A stretch of 64,000 nt of DNA from CAWBCI01 sp963787195 (GTDB lineage: Bacteria; Bacteroidota; Bacteroidia; Bacteroidales; JAGOPY01): NCBI GenBank assembly GCA_963787195.1, contig CAWBCI010000070.1:53004-117003 (forward strand). The letters run 5' to 3'. Position numbers and translations under genes: made by a program. Positions 9,265-18,385 of the stretch are shown piece after piece (the first letter of the stretch is position 1; the number at the start of each line of letters is the position of its first letter). The notes under the pieces were generated by a model, which was given only the letters and a program-made list of their open reading frames with translations, was not told the origin of the DNA and made no database searches.

Positions 9265-10179
9265 TTATTTGTAAAAAATCTCCTGCCCGCCGAGGTCTCT
9301 TATTTTCTTTTTGCTGACCAGGTAAACTCCAATAACGATGAGCAGGGAAGCTATAATATTTATCAAAGTAATTTTGTCTTTACCGAGCATGACTGAAAAA
9401 ATCGATGAAAGCAGGGGCTGAAGGTAAATGTAAATACCTGTAACTGTCGGGCTCACAGTTTTTAAGGCATAGGTATTCAAGAGGTAAGCCAGGACAGTGG
9501 ATGCAAGTACCACGTAAATTACAGATGCCCAGATCTGCCCAGGGACCATGCTGAAGTCTGAATGGGAGAATTTATTATAAGTGATTGGAAGAGTGATCAG
9601 AAATCCAAAAAGGAATATCCATTTGATGACGGTTATAGGATCATATTTTTCCATCATGGGCTTTACGAGTACAAGATAAAATCCATATGAAGCAGCGTTT
9701 ATGAATATCAAAACATTTCCGCTAAATGTTTCTGACTGGAATGATATTTTACCCTCACTGAGTATAACAAGTATAGCGCCGCTGGCACCAAGTATGATCC
9801 CGGCCAGTTTTATCCAGGTGATTTTTTCTTTAATGATAAAATGAGCAAAAACAAGTACCAGGATTGGAATCACCGTGATAATGATGGACGCGTTGATAGG
9901 TGTGGTCAGGTTTAAGCCTTCAAAGAAGAGTACCTGGTTAAGGGCGACTCCGAAAAATGCACAGATAAAGAGTTTGATATAATCCCTTTTATCGATCTTT
10001 TGTCGCGGAAAAAGAAATTGCAGGCCCCAAAGTATGGCAGTAGCCCCGGCCAGTCTGATAAAAATGATGGCACGCGGACTCAGATAATCAGGCATTATGC
10101 CTTTGGCTATCACATAATTCAGCCCGTAAATGACATTGGCCCCGATGATGGCTATATGGGCCTTTAGCAGTCTGCTCAA
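9265..10179 (-). CDS. EamA/DMT-family transporter
   Basis: A 304-residue polytopic membrane protein with about ten hydrophobic segments arranged as two EamA repeats: an N-terminal half with GLNYVIAKG and FIRLAGATAILW, and a C-terminal half with TAYLLNTYALK-like and TGIYIYLQPLLSSIFSVMLG segments. The DMT superfamily usually exports metabolites or amino acids across the inner membrane; the substrate is unknown. It starts 10 bases after guaD, so it is likely the last gene of an aat-guaD-eamA operon, and a purine-related substrate is only a guess from position. Confidence 0.9.
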   Translation of the reverse strand: MSRLLKAHIAIIGANVIYGLNYVIAKGIMPDYLSPRAIIFIRLAGATAILWGLQFLFPRQKIDKRDYIKLFICAFFGVALNQVLFFEGLNLTTPINASIIITVIPILVLVFAHFIIKEKITWIKLAGIILGASGAILVILSEGKISFQSETFSGNVLIFINAASYGFYLVLVKPMMEKYDPITVIKWIFLFGFLITLPITYNKFSHSDFSMVPGQIWASVIYVVLASTVLAYLLNTYALKTVSPTVTGIYIYLQPLLSSIFSVMLGKDKITLINIIASLLIVIGVYLVSKKKIRDLGGQEIFYK

Positions 10180-10189
10180 GAAATCAGAA

Positions 10190-10666
10190 TTAATATTTAA
10201 TGCCCAGGTCGAGTTCTATCCATTGGTCAAAGAGTGAAGATGCTTCTTCCTGCATGATCTGCTCGGTAGGTATCTTTCTGTCATTCGTTTCTGCAGCCAG
10301 TTCCTTATAAATGAAATCATCATCAAATCCGGCCCTGCCCGCATCATGGCGGCTGGCGGCATAATAAAGTTTATCAGGTCTTGCCCAGTAGATAGCGCCA
10401 AGACACATCGGACAGGGTTCACAACTACTATATATTTCACAGCCGTTTAACTGAAAACTTCCCAATATTTCGCAGGCCCTCCGGATAGCCACTATCTCGG
10501 CATGGGCAGTCGGGTCATTGGAATGAAGTACTTCGTTAAAGCCGGTGGCAATGATCTTTCCGTCTTTGACAACAACGGCCCCGAAGGGGCCCCCGTTTTT
10601 CATTTTAATATTCTGTGAAGCCAACCGGATGGCCTCACTCATAAAGATTTTCTGTTTTTCATTCAT
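10190..10666 (-). CDS. guaD: Guanine deaminase, CDA fold
   Basis: A 158-residue cytidine-deaminase-fold enzyme with the zinc motif HAE (His55, Glu57) and PCPMC (Cys85, Cys88). The length, the SNDPTAHAE segment, the IYWARPDKLYYAA segment and the C-terminal GFDDDFIYKE closely resemble the Bacillus-type GuaD that converts guanine to xanthine. TadA-like tRNA adenosine deaminase is the main alternative, but the GFDD...FIYKE tail favours GuaD. It sits between aat and an EamA transporter on the same strand with short gaps. Confidence 0.88.
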   Translation of the reverse strand: MNEKQKIFMSEAIRLASQNIKMKNGGPFGAVVVKDGKIIATGFNEVLHSNDPTAHAEIVAIRRACEILGSFQLNGCEIYSSCEPCPMCLGAIYWARPDKLYYAASRHDAGRAGFDDDFIYKELAAETNDRKIPTEQIMQEEASSLFDQWIELDLGIKY

Positions 10667-10687
10667 CCCGGTAAAATTTTTACGAAA

Positions 10688-11362
10688 TTACCATTTCTCC
10701 CGGATAGTGGGATAAGAAATTGCTGTGGATAACATAGAAAGGAATTTTTTCCTTGGAACAGTCACTGCCCCAAGACTTTTCAGATGCTGAGTATTCTGCT
10801 GGGCATCTATAAAATGAAATTCCTTCTTCTTCAGCCTTTCAACCAGGGCAGCAAGTGCAATCTTTGAGGCATCTTTCTCCTTGTGAAACATTGACTCACC
10901 AAAAAAAGCTTTACCCATTGCAAGCCCATAAAGACCTCCACTTAACAAGCCATTCATAAATACTTCCACTGAATGGGCTATCCCCAGCTCATGCAATTCA
11001 ATATAAGCCTCTATCATGTCATTTGTAATCCAGGTTCCTTTTTCGCCTTTCCTCGGAATTTCAGCGCAATGCCTGATTACTTCACTAAAACAGCTGTCAA
11101 ATCGGATTTCAAAATTGCCTTTATCAAGTCTTTGTCTGAGACTATGGGAAATTATAAACCGATCAGGAAATAGGATCATTCGCGGGTCCGGGGACCACCA
11201 GAGTATAGGGGATTCGTCATCATACCAGGGGAAAATGCCCCTGGAGTAAGCTTCTATCAATCGTTCACTTGAAAGATCTCCTCCCACTGCCAGCAGCCCT
11301 TCGCGATTAGCAAGCGAAGGGTCAGGGAATACCGGTTCATCATCGAGCATGAAAATAGGCAT
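10688..11362 (-). CDS. aat: Leucyl/phenylalanyl-tRNA--protein transferase
   Basis: The enzyme adds Leu or Phe to N-terminal Arg/Lys of proteins for the N-degron pathway. Family hallmarks seen: FPDPSLANREGLLAVGGDLS, YSRGIFPWYDDESPILWWSPDPRM, GGLYGLAMGKAFFGESMFH and FIDAQQNTQHLKSLGA. The open frame extends to 11458, but I chose ATG 11362 (protein starting MPIFMLDDE, 224 residues) because a perfect -7 box (11389-11396) lies inside the longer frame, so the extra 32 residues would not be transcribed. It is the first gene of an operon with guaD and an EamA transporter. Confidence 0.93.
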   Translation of the reverse strand: MPIFMLDDEPVFPDPSLANREGLLAVGGDLSSERLIEAYSRGIFPWYDDESPILWWSPDPRMILFPDRFIISHSLRQRLDKGNFEIRFDSCFSEVIRHCAEIPRKGEKGTWITNDMIEAYIELHELGIAHSVEVFMNGLLSGGLYGLAMGKAFFGESMFHKEKDASKIALAALVERLKKKEFHFIDAQQNTQHLKSLGAVTVPRKKFLSMLSTAISYPTIREKW

Positions 11363-11388
11363 AGAACGCTTATATTGTGAATTTCCCC

Positions 11389-11396
11389 CAAAGATA
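11389..11396 (-). promoter_or_regulatory. -7 box deciding the aat start
   Basis: TATCTTTG on the minus strand matches TAnnTTTG exactly and lies 26 bases before ATG 11362. It falls inside the upstream extension of the aat frame, which argues against the longer start. Confidence 0.5.
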
Positions 11397-11460
11397 GTAT
11401 GAAAAGGTAATGCTGAAAAAAAAGGCCACCTTAACAGGCGGCCTATATTCCAACTCATTG

Positions 11461-11895
11461 TTATGAGATGCTGATCTGCTTTGACGGTTTTATCTTTGCG
11501 TGTTCCTTCTTTGGTAAAATTAACGTCAGGACGCCGTCTTTATGGCTTGCCGATATCTTTTCTCCATCTACACTGTCAGGCAGTGAAAAAGAACGGGCAA
11601 AAGTTGAATACCTGAATTCTCTCCGCATCCATTTATCCTCTGACTCTTCCTGTTTCTCTTCCTTTTCAGAACGGATAGTTAATACATTGTTGTCCAGGTC
11701 TATTTTAAAATCTTTTTTGTCCAGGCCAGGAGCGGCTACCTCTATTCGATAATCATCCTTGCCTTCAAGTATATTTACTGCCGGGGTGTTCTTTCCATAC
11801 TCCATATCGGAGAAAAAACCCGGGAAAAAATCCCTGCCGAAAAATTCATCGATCAGGGTTGGAAGTGAATTCCTTTTTCTTAATGCTGGTAACAT
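11461..11895 (-). CDS. Small heat shock protein, Hsp20 family
   Basis: A 144-residue alpha-crystallin-domain chaperone that should bind unfolding proteins in the cytosol. The domain spans about residues 38-140 with DYRIEVAAPGLDKKDFKID, the FRYSTFARSFSLP-type strand and HKDGVLTLILPK; the C-terminal ISIS resembles the I-x-I oligomerisation tail. An AAGGAGGA ribosome binding site (11903-11910) precedes the ATG by seven bases, rare in this window, and a sigma-54-type promoter lies about 75 bases upstream. Both suggest strong, inducible expression. Confidence 0.95.
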   Translation of the reverse strand: MLPALRKRNSLPTLIDEFFGRDFFPGFFSDMEYGKNTPAVNILEGKDDYRIEVAAPGLDKKDFKIDLDNNVLTIRSEKEEKQEESEDKWMRREFRYSTFARSFSLPDSVDGEKISASHKDGVLTLILPKKEHAKIKPSKQISIS

Positions 11896-11902
11896 GGCTT
11901 AG

Positions 11903-11910
11903 TCCTCCTT
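11903..11910 (-). promoter_or_regulatory. Strong Shine-Dalgarno site of the hsp20 gene
   Basis: AAGGAGGA on the minus strand, seven bases before the start codon. Most genes in this window have no such site. Confidence 0.7.
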
Positions 11911-11967
11911 TAATTTTAATGTTATGGCCAATATCGACCGATTAATTTAATTTGATGAAGGATAAAA

Positions 11968-11982
11968 GCAAACTTTGTGCCA
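11968..11982 (-). promoter_or_regulatory. Sigma-54 (RpoN) type promoter of the hsp20 gene
   Basis: On the minus strand the sequence TGGCACAAAGTTTGC matches the sigma-54 -24/-12 consensus TGGCAC-N5-TTGC exactly, with the required ten bases between GG and GC. It is about 75 bases upstream of the start codon. No TAnnTTTG box is seen in the same interval. No rpoN or enhancer-binding protein gene is in the window. Confidence 0.6.
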
Positions 11983-12124
11983 GCAGCTTTTTAAGTATAA
12001 TACATTGTTTAATAAGTCATTATGACGTATTTTTTAAATTATTTTAACATTTAAAATGTCAACTTGACAGTGGGAAGAATCAGGATGAATAAGTCCGGAA
12101 AATAAGTCCTCAATCTCTGTAAAC

Positions 12125-15100
12125 TTATATAAGCCTTCCACCTTTTTCACCGCTCCCGGGTCCCAGCTCGAAGTACTGATTGGCGATGCCTGTTAAAAGG
12201 ACATTGTGCTCAATGAACATGAGGGTATGACCTTCATCAGCCAGTTCGTTGAAAACCTTGATGAGTTTAAGTATATCTCTGAAATGCAATCCTGTGGTGG
12301 GTTCGTCAAAAAGATAAAGATTGTGGCCCTTGCGATGCAGTATCATCTCGTTTGCCAAACGTAAGCGTTGTGCTTCTCCGCCTGAAAGTGTATCTCCGGC
12401 CTGGCCCAGTTCCAGATGACCGTTGCCAAGATCAGAAAGAGGCTTCAGATAAGTGTTTAGCTTCGGGTCATGTTCAAAGAAAATTAGGGCTTCATCTACA
12501 GTCATATTCAGGACCTGGGCTATATTTTTACCCTGCAAGAGGCATTCCAGCGAACTTTCCTTGTACCTGCTCCCCTGGCAGGTTTCACAGATTGTCCACA
12601 CATCCCCCATGAAATCCATGGAAGTCTTTTTCTGCCCATAACCATTACAATCCGGGCATTTTCCATCCTTATGGATATATGAGAAGGCGCTTTTTCCAAG
12701 CTTGTGTGACTTTGCACAGGGGCTCGCGGCAAATCTTTCCCGGAGAAGGTCCATCAGACCTGTTAGGGTGGCAGGTGTGCTTAAAGAATTGGAAGAAAGC
12801 GGCTGCTGGTCCATTGATATGACACGGTCGAATTGATCCAGACCGTAAGTGCTTTCGCATCCAATAGGCTGCCCCGTTTTTGCCGAGCGAAAAAGCACAT
12901 CCATCACCAGGGTAGATTTTCCACTTCCTGAAATACCTGTGATTGCAATGATACCTCCCGAAATAAAATCTAAATCAATATGTTTAAGATTATGTTTTGA
13001 TGCTCCGCGAATCCCGAAAGAACGGGGGCTGAAATTTCGCTTTTCTGCCTGGGGGTAAAACGGATTTCTCAGGAAACTGCCGGTAGGGGAGCTCTCAGAA
13101 TTTAATATATCTTCGATGGTTCCCTTGAAAATGACTTCACCTCCCTGTCGTCCGGCTCCAGGCCCCATCTCAATGATATGGTCCGCTTCCCGGATAAAGA
13201 TTTCGTCATGCTCCACCACCACCGCCGTATTACCATTATGGATCAGTTTCCGGAGAACTCTGGTAAGGGGTATGATGTTTTTAGAATGAAGTCCAATTGT
13301 AGGTTCATCAAGCACATAAGTGACTCCGTAAAGCTTTGAAGATAAGGCTCCCGCAAGTCTCAGCCTTTGGCCTTCGCCTCCGGATAAACTGCTTGAACTT
13401 CGGGAAATGGACAGATATCCTAACCCCAGTTCCTGTATGACATTCATTAAACTCATGAGTCCTGAACGAATTTCTGAAATGATGGCCTTTTGTTCCGGGG
13501 ACATCGAAATATCAGCCCTATCATTAAAAAATATCAGGCTCTCATCCACCGAAAGATCTGAGAGCTGAGCAATATTTTTACCCATGCAGGATATTTCAAG
13601 TAATTCCGGTTTGAGGCGGGAGCCATGACAAGTTTCACATGTTTTTTCCTGAAGGAGGTCCTCCAGGTCTTCTATATTTTTGTTCAGGTGACGCCGCTGA
13701 TATTCGTCATTGATCAGATTACAGAAACCCGGCCAGGGAGCCTGCATGGCATGTTCTCCCGAACGGGTCTTGTTTTTATATTCCCATTTAAAATCCCATA
13801 TCTTATCTCCTGTGCCATATAGTGCTATTTTCTGCGTATGCTGATCTAATTCCTGCCAGGGTTTTTCAATATCCAGGTCCAGTTGATGAGCGACCTCCTT
13901 CAAAGCTGCATAATACTGCCCGTTAGGATCAGCATAAAATTTTCCGGTTTTATGACCATCCATTGCACCTTCTGCGATTGATTTTTCAGGCTTGCTGATA
14001 AGCTTATAAGGATCGCAAACAATTTTTATCCCCAATCCGTCGCAGACCGGACATGCACCCGACTCATGATTGAAAGAAAAATGCCGGGCCGTATAATCTT
14101 TACCTTCCGTTTGCGATATACGTGAATAGAGCAGACGGTAATGATCGTAAATTCCGGTTATAGTTCCAACTGTTGACCGGGCCGATCTGCTCAGGGATTT
14201 GCGGTTGATAGCCACTACCGGGCCAAGGCCGCTGCAGGATTCCATCCGGGCAGGGTTGGACTGCTTTAGCAGGCTTCTGCTGTATGTCGAAAGACTTTCT
14301 GTGAAACGGGACTGGGCTTCTGCGAACAAAGTGTCAAAAGCCAGGGAAGATTTGCCGCTGCCGGATAAGCCTGTAATTACGGTTAGTTTGTGTTTTGGAA
14401 TGATGACATTGATATTCTTCAGTAAATGCGTACTCACTCCATTCAGGATAATATTGTTATGATCAGTCTGAACAGATTGAGGCACACCTGTACTATCTTC
14501 TTCTCCCCGCAGATATTTTGCCGTCTCTGAATTTGCTATTTTGGATATTTCCAAAGGGGTCCCTTCTCCAGTCAGATATCCGCCTGAACTTCCGCTGCCC
14601 GGCCCCAGGTCTATTACCCGGTCGGCCTGGCGGATGAGGTCCGTATCATGCTCAATGCAAATGATCGTATTCCCGTTCCGGACCAGGTTGCGGAGCGCTT
14701 TGGTCAGCACTTCAATGTCAGCAATATGAAGTCCTGTTGTTGGTTCATCCAGTATATAAAGGGTATTACCGGTATCTTTTTGCTGTAACTCGCTTGCCAG
14801 TTTGATACGCTGGGCTTCGCCTCCTGAAAGGGTGGAAGATGCCTGTCCGAGATGGATATATCCCAGACCAACATCATTTAAGGTTTGTAAATATTTCAGT
14901 ATAGATGTTTTGCCGGCGAAAAAGCTGAGGGCTTCTTCAACTGTCATTTCCAGGACTTCCGAAATATTTTTATCCTTATAATGAATTTGAAGGATTTCCT
15001 CTTTAAATCGTTTTCCATTACAGACAGGGCAAATCACATCTACATTCCCCAGGAAGTGCATACCGATCTGTATACTTCCGGCACCCTGGCAATTCTCGCA

Positions 15101-16945
15101 GCGTCCGCCGGCTGTGTTGAAAGAGAAGGTGCTTTTATTGAAGCCTGCAGTTTTCGCACTTTCCATTTGGGCAAACAAGTCCCGGAGACGATCTGCCAGG
15201 CCGGTGTATGTTGCCGGATTGCTGCGTGGCGTCCGCCCGATGGGAGCCTGGTCAATGGTGATCAGTTTGTCGATTTTTTCAATCCCGGAAATTGATCCGG
15301 CTTCTATTTTAACCGACTTGGTTCCTGTAAGCTGGTTTTGGATAGCTTTTTCAAGGATACCATGGACAAGTGAGGCTTTCCCTGCACCCGATACCCCGGT
15401 AACTATATTGAAAGCCTTGAGACTGAATTTTACATCTATGTTTTTGAGATTGTGATGATAACAGCTTTTTAATTCAATGTATTCTTCAGTTAAATTTTGA
15501 TTATTATTCAGGATGATGCGGGAACTTTGATGTAATGCATGGTAAGTAGGGCTTTTAGATTCCAGGGATTTATTTTGAAGGAAATCTTCAAGAGGGCCGT
15601 TGAAAATTAATTCCCCTCCGTGTTCACCGGCGCCGGGACCAATATCGATAATCCATTCAGCCTCCCGGATAATATCTTCGTCATGTTCAACGACAATTAC
15701 TGTATTCCCGTTCCCGATCAGGGTTTTCATAATTACTGCCAGGGCTTTACGGCCGGAGGGATGCAAACCTATGGATGGTTCATCGAAGACATAGAGTACA
15801 TTACTCAGTTCTGCCGAGATCTGGTTTACCAGGCGGATCCGCTGGGATTCTCCACCGGAGAGTGTTCCTGCAGGCCGCGACAGGCTGAGGTGGCCCAGGC
15901 CAAGTTTTTCCAGCAATTCAATTTGCCGGAGCATCTTCTGGCTTATCGGGATTGCTACAGGAGCTTCGGAAGCCGACCAGGTTTGCGATTTGAGCCAGTC
16001 GGCCAGGACTGTAAGTTCCTTATCCGAAAGCTGATCTATGCCAGTATCATGGACCCTTACAGAGAGAGCCTTCTCATTGAGCCTTTTCCCTTTGCAAAGG
16101 CTACATCGGACTGATTCAACATAGCGCAAAATATTGGCATTCCGGTCGCGGCGCAATATGTCGCTCATGACCGGGATCATGCCTTTATAATAATCTTCTT
16201 CCCTGGGTTTGGCAGTGATGCCAGTCCATTTCAGACGGGATTCCAGGGGGTGTTTGCCGAAAGGAACTTTGATGCGGGTGCTTCCATTCAGCACCACATC
16301 CTGTTGTTCAGGGCTCAGGTCTTTCCAGGGGATATCCACATTGAAACCATGGGCCCGGCAAACCTGGTCCAGCACATCCATGGTAACCTGTGAATACATG
16401 ATATAACCCGTGGGAAGGGTAGGGGAAAGGACACCCTGCCGGAGGCTCTTCTCCGGATCGGTGATAAGTTTGTCAAGCGATATTTGTTCTTCCAGTCCCA
16501 GGCCCTTGCAAAGCGGGCAAGCCCCTTCAGGGGTATTGAAAGAGAAAAGGCTGCGCCGGATTTTCAGCCCCTCCGGGGCTTCGCCGATACGGGCATATAA
16601 CAAGCGCAGCAGGTCATAAAGGTCCGACATGGTCCCCACTGTCGAACGGCTGCTGTTGCCCACTGTCTTCTGACTAATGGTGATGACCGGTGATAAGCCT
16701 TCTATGCTTTCAACATCCGGACGGTTCATTTTTCCCATGAATTGGCGGGAGAAGGAAGAGAAAGTTTCAAGAAAACGCCGCTGTCCTTCCCTGGCTATCA
16801 CATCAAAGGCTAAACTGGATTTTCCCGAGCCTGAAACGCCCGTGACCACTATGAGTTTGTTATGAGGTATATTAAGGGAGATGTTTCTGAGATTATGCTC
16901 CTTCGCTCCTTTGATCCGGATGTATTCCTGCTTCTGATCTTGCAT
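12125..16945 (-). CDS. Tandem UvrA-like protein with four ABC ATPase modules
   Basis: A 1606-residue protein, about 1.7 times a normal UvrA. It has four Walker A sites (near residues 36-43, 522, 862 and 1338) and four LSGGE signatures (near 365, 708, 1190 and 1523), with UvrA-type zinc-finger cysteine pairs (for example CPLCKG, CENCQG, CPVCDG, CPDCNG). The first Walker A to signature distance is about 125 residues shorter than in classical UvrA, consistent with lacking the UvrB-binding domain, as in UvrA2-type paralogues. It looks like two UvrA2 units fused head-to-tail. The second Walker A reads GVSGAGKAS, with Ala where Ser/Thr normally follows the Lys. Role inferred: DNA-damage or drug-adduct tolerance rather than canonical excision. 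Confidence 0.9.
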   Translation of the reverse strand: MQDQKQEYIRIKGAKEHNLRNISLNIPHNKLIVVTGVSGSGKSSLAFDVIAREGQRRFLETFSSFSRQFMGKMNRPDVESIEGLSPVITISQKTVGNSSRSTVGTMSDLYDLLRLLYARIGEAPEGLKIRRSLFSFNTPEGACPLCKGLGLEEQISLDKLITDPEKSLRQGVLSPTLPTGYIMYSQVTMDVLDQVCRAHGFNVDIPWKDLSPEQQDVVLNGSTRIKVPFGKHPLESRLKWTGITAKPREEDYYKGMIPVMSDILRRDRNANILRYVESVRCSLCKGKRLNEKALSVRVHDTGIDQLSDKELTVLADWLKSQTWSASEAPVAIPISQKMLRQIELLEKLGLGHLSLSRPAGTLSGGESQRIRLVNQISAELSNVLYVFDEPSIGLHPSGRKALAVIMKTLIGNGNTVIVVEHDEDIIREAEWIIDIGPGAGEHGGELIFNGPLEDFLQNKSLESKSPTYHALHQSSRIILNNNQNLTEEYIELKSCYHHNLKNIDVKFSLKAFNIVTGVSGAGKASLVHGILEKAIQNQLTGTKSVKIEAGSISGIEKIDKLITIDQAPIGRTPRSNPATYTGLADRLRDLFAQMESAKTAGFNKSTFSFNTAGGRCENCQGAGSIQIGMHFLGNVDVICPVCNGKRFKEEILQIHYKDKNISEVLEMTVEEALSFFAGKTSILKYLQTLNDVGLGYIHLGQASSTLSGGEAQRIKLASELQQKDTGNTLYILDEPTTGLHIADIEVLTKALRNLVRNGNTIICIEHDTDLIRQADRVIDLGPGSGSSGGYLTGEGTPLEISKIANSETAKYLRGEEDSTGVPQSVQTDHNNIILNGVSTHLLKNINVIIPKHKLTVITGLSGSGKSSLAFDTLFAEAQSRFTESLSTYSRSLLKQSNPARMESCSGLGPVVAINRKSLSRSARSTVGTITGIYDHYRLLYSRISQTEGKDYTARHFSFNHESGACPVCDGLGIKIVCDPYKLISKPEKSIAEGAMDGHKTGKFYADPNGQYYAALKEVAHQLDLDIEKPWQELDQHTQKIALYGTGDKIWDFKWEYKNKTRSGEHAMQAPWPGFCNLINDEYQRRHLNKNIEDLEDLLQEKTCETCHGSRLKPELLEISCMGKNIAQLSDLSVDESLIFFNDRADISMSPEQKAIISEIRSGLMSLMNVIQELGLGYLSISRSSSSLSGGEGQRLRLAGALSSKLYGVTYVLDEPTIGLHSKNIIPLTRVLRKLIHNGNTAVVVEHDEIFIREADHIIEMGPGAGRQGGEVIFKGTIEDILNSESSPTGSFLRNPFYPQAEKRNFSPRSFGIRGASKHNLKHIDLDFISGGIIAITGISGSGKSTLVMDVLFRSAKTGQPIGCESTYGLDQFDRVISMDQQPLSSNSLSTPATLTGLMDLLRERFAASPCAKSHKLGKSAFSYIHKDGKCPDCNGYGQKKTSMDFMGDVWTICETCQGSRYKESSLECLLQGKNIAQVLNMTVDEALIFFEHDPKLNTYLKPLSDLGNGHLELGQAGDTLSGGEAQRLRLANEMILHRKGHNLYLFDEPTTGLHFRDILKLIKVFNELADEGHTLMFIEHNVLLTGIANQYFELGPGSGEKGGRLI

Positions 16946-16949
16946 GGCG

Positions 16950-16957
16950 CAAAATTA
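16950..16957 (-). promoter_or_regulatory. -7 box of the UvrA-like gene
   Basis: TAATTTTG on the minus strand matches TAnnTTTG exactly and ends five bases before the ATG, so the transcript would be nearly leaderless. The matching -33 position falls at the edge of the palindromic repeat that begins near 16975, so the repeat may have replaced the original -33 element. Confidence 0.4.
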
Positions 16958-16978
16958 AGCAAAGAAAAGATAATCATT

Positions 16979-17193
16979 GAACATTGAACATTGACGATTG
17001 AACATCGCCGATTGAACATTGATCATTGAACATGGCCCATTTTTTCGGAACATGATCAATTATCGGTTTTCCATGGTCTATGCATCGATCATTAATGTTC
17101 CATGTGTAGATCGTCAATATTCAAAATCATTTGCTGAATTTTTTTTTCACTCCGACAGGTATAAATTAAAGGGAACAAGGATTAAAGGATAAA
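16979..17193. repeat. Palindromic spacer repeat, copy 1
   Basis: The repeat opens with iterated (GA)ACATTGA units, continues through a central CATGG...CCATGG inverted pair and returns through the complementary arm, forming an imperfect hairpin of about 150 bases. It ends with a T-rich run and the leader of the four-helix-bundle gene. Copies 1-3 are nearly identical and copy 4 is truncated. The left edge abuts the promoter of the UvrA-like gene. Confidence 0.85.
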
Positions 17194-17208
17194 ATGGAGG
17201 ATATAATT

Positions 17209-17562
17209 ATGAATAATCGTGAATTGGAAGAACGCTTGATAGGCTTTTCTGTCGAAGTAGTGAATTGGACAGGATTACCTAATAAAAAAACGGCATTATA
17301 TAGCCTGAAGAAGCAAATATTTCATTCGGTTATGGAGGCGAATTTGTTTTATTGGGAATCTCAGAGTGCGGAATCTAAAAAAGACTTTATACATAAGATA
17401 GGCATAGTAATGAAAGAACTAAGGGAGACTTAGATAAATCTGAAAATAATGAGCAGGTTGCAAACAGGGCAAAATGAATTAAAAATTAAAGCGCTAATAG
17501 CTGAAAATGATGAACTTCTTGCTATATTTTTTAAAACACTGCAGACAGCGAAAAAAAGATGA
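17209..17562 (+). pseudogene. Four-helix-bundle (23S rRNA IVS-type) protein, copy 1, internal stop
   Basis: Nearly identical to copy 2 but broken by TAG at 17431-17433, where copies 2 and 3 have CAG (Gln). The remaining downstream frame is intact, so the mutation looks recent. The family (TIGR02436 type, 'four helix bundle protein') was first known from intervening sequences in 23S rRNA genes; here the gene is free-standing. The start is taken as the ATG at 17209 because GGAGG lies eight bases upstream; an in-frame ATG at 17194 overlaps that site. The TGA overlaps the first base of the next palindromic repeat. Confidence 0.85.
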
Positions 17563-17774
17563 ACATTGAACATTGACGATTGAACATCGCCGATTGAACA
17601 TTGATCATTGAACATGGCCCATTTTTTCGGAACATGATCAATTATCGGTTTTCCATGGTCTATGCATCGATCATTAATGTTCCATGTGTAGATCGTCAAT
17701 ATTCAAAATCATTTGCTGAATTTTTTTTCACTCCGACAGGTATAAATTAAAGAGAACATTGATTAAAGGATAAA
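17561..17774. repeat. Palindromic spacer repeat, copy 2
   Basis: Begins 582 bases after copy 1 at the stop codon of the first four-helix-bundle copy and is almost identical to copy 1 (one T fewer in the poly-T tract and small changes in the gene leader). It has the same long imperfect inverted repeat around CATGG...CCATGG. Confidence 0.85.
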
Positions 17775-17789
17775 ATGGAGGATATAATT

Positions 17790-18143
17790 ATGAATAATCG
17801 TGAATTGGAAGAACGCTTGATAAGCTTTTCTGTCGAAGTAGTGAATTGGACAGGATTACCTAATAAAAAAACGGCATTATATAGCCTGAAGAAGCAAATA
17901 TTTCATTCGGTTATGGAGGCGAATTTGTTTTATTGGGAATCTCAGAGTGCGGAATCTAAAAAAGACTTTATACATAAGATAGGCATAGTAATGAAAGAAC
18001 TAAGGGAGACTCAGATAAATCTGAAAATAATGAGCAGGTTGCAAACAGGGCAAAATGAATTAAAAATTAAAGCGCTAATAGCTGAAAATGATGAACTTCT
18101 TGCTATATTTTTTAAAACACTGCAGACAGCGAAAAAAAGATGA
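17790..18143 (+). CDS. Four-helix-bundle (23S rRNA IVS-type) protein, copy 2
   Basis: An intact 117-residue protein from ATG 17790 (122 residues if the upstream ATG 17775 is used). It has the conserved family block ESQSAESKKDFIHKIG and KELRET, predicting an all-helical bundle that in relatives forms oligomers and binds nucleic acid or a partner protein. In this copy the usual NYGE segment reads FYWE (residues about 49-52), as in copy 1 but unlike copy 3. GGAGG eight bases before ATG 17790 supports the shorter start. It is flanked on both sides by the palindromic repeat. Confidence 0.85.
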   Translation: MNNRELEERLISFSVEVVNWTGLPNKKTALYSLKKQIFHSVMEANLFYWESQSAESKKDFIHKIGIVMKELRETQINLKIMSRLQTGQNELKIKALIAENDELLAIFFKTLQTAKKR

Positions 18144-18370
18144 ACATTGAACATTGACGATTGAACATTGACGATTGAACATCGCCGATTGAACATTGAT
18201 CATTGAACATGGCCCATTTTTTCGGAACATGATCAATTATCGGTTTTCCATGGTCTATGCATCGATCATTAATGTTCCATGTGTAGATCGTCAATATTCA
18301 AAATCATTTGCTGAATTTTTTTTTCACTCCAACAGGTATAAATTAAAGAGAACAAGGATTAAAGGATAAA
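18142..18370. repeat. Palindromic spacer repeat, copy 3
   Basis: Begins 581 bases after copy 2. It carries one extra 15-base unit (GAACATTGACGATT type) in its left arm, showing that the short iterated units expand or contract. Otherwise nearly identical to copies 1 and 2. Confidence 0.85.
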
Positions 18371-18385
18371 ATGGAGGATATAATT

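Noticed and set aside
10688..11458. Longer aat protein starting at 11458
   Set aside because: The 32 extra residues overlap a perfect -7 box and are not typical of the family N-terminus.
14199..14462. Long antisense frames inside the UvrA-like gene
   Set aside because: They mirror codon bias of the coding strand; ABC motifs on the minus strand are unambiguous.
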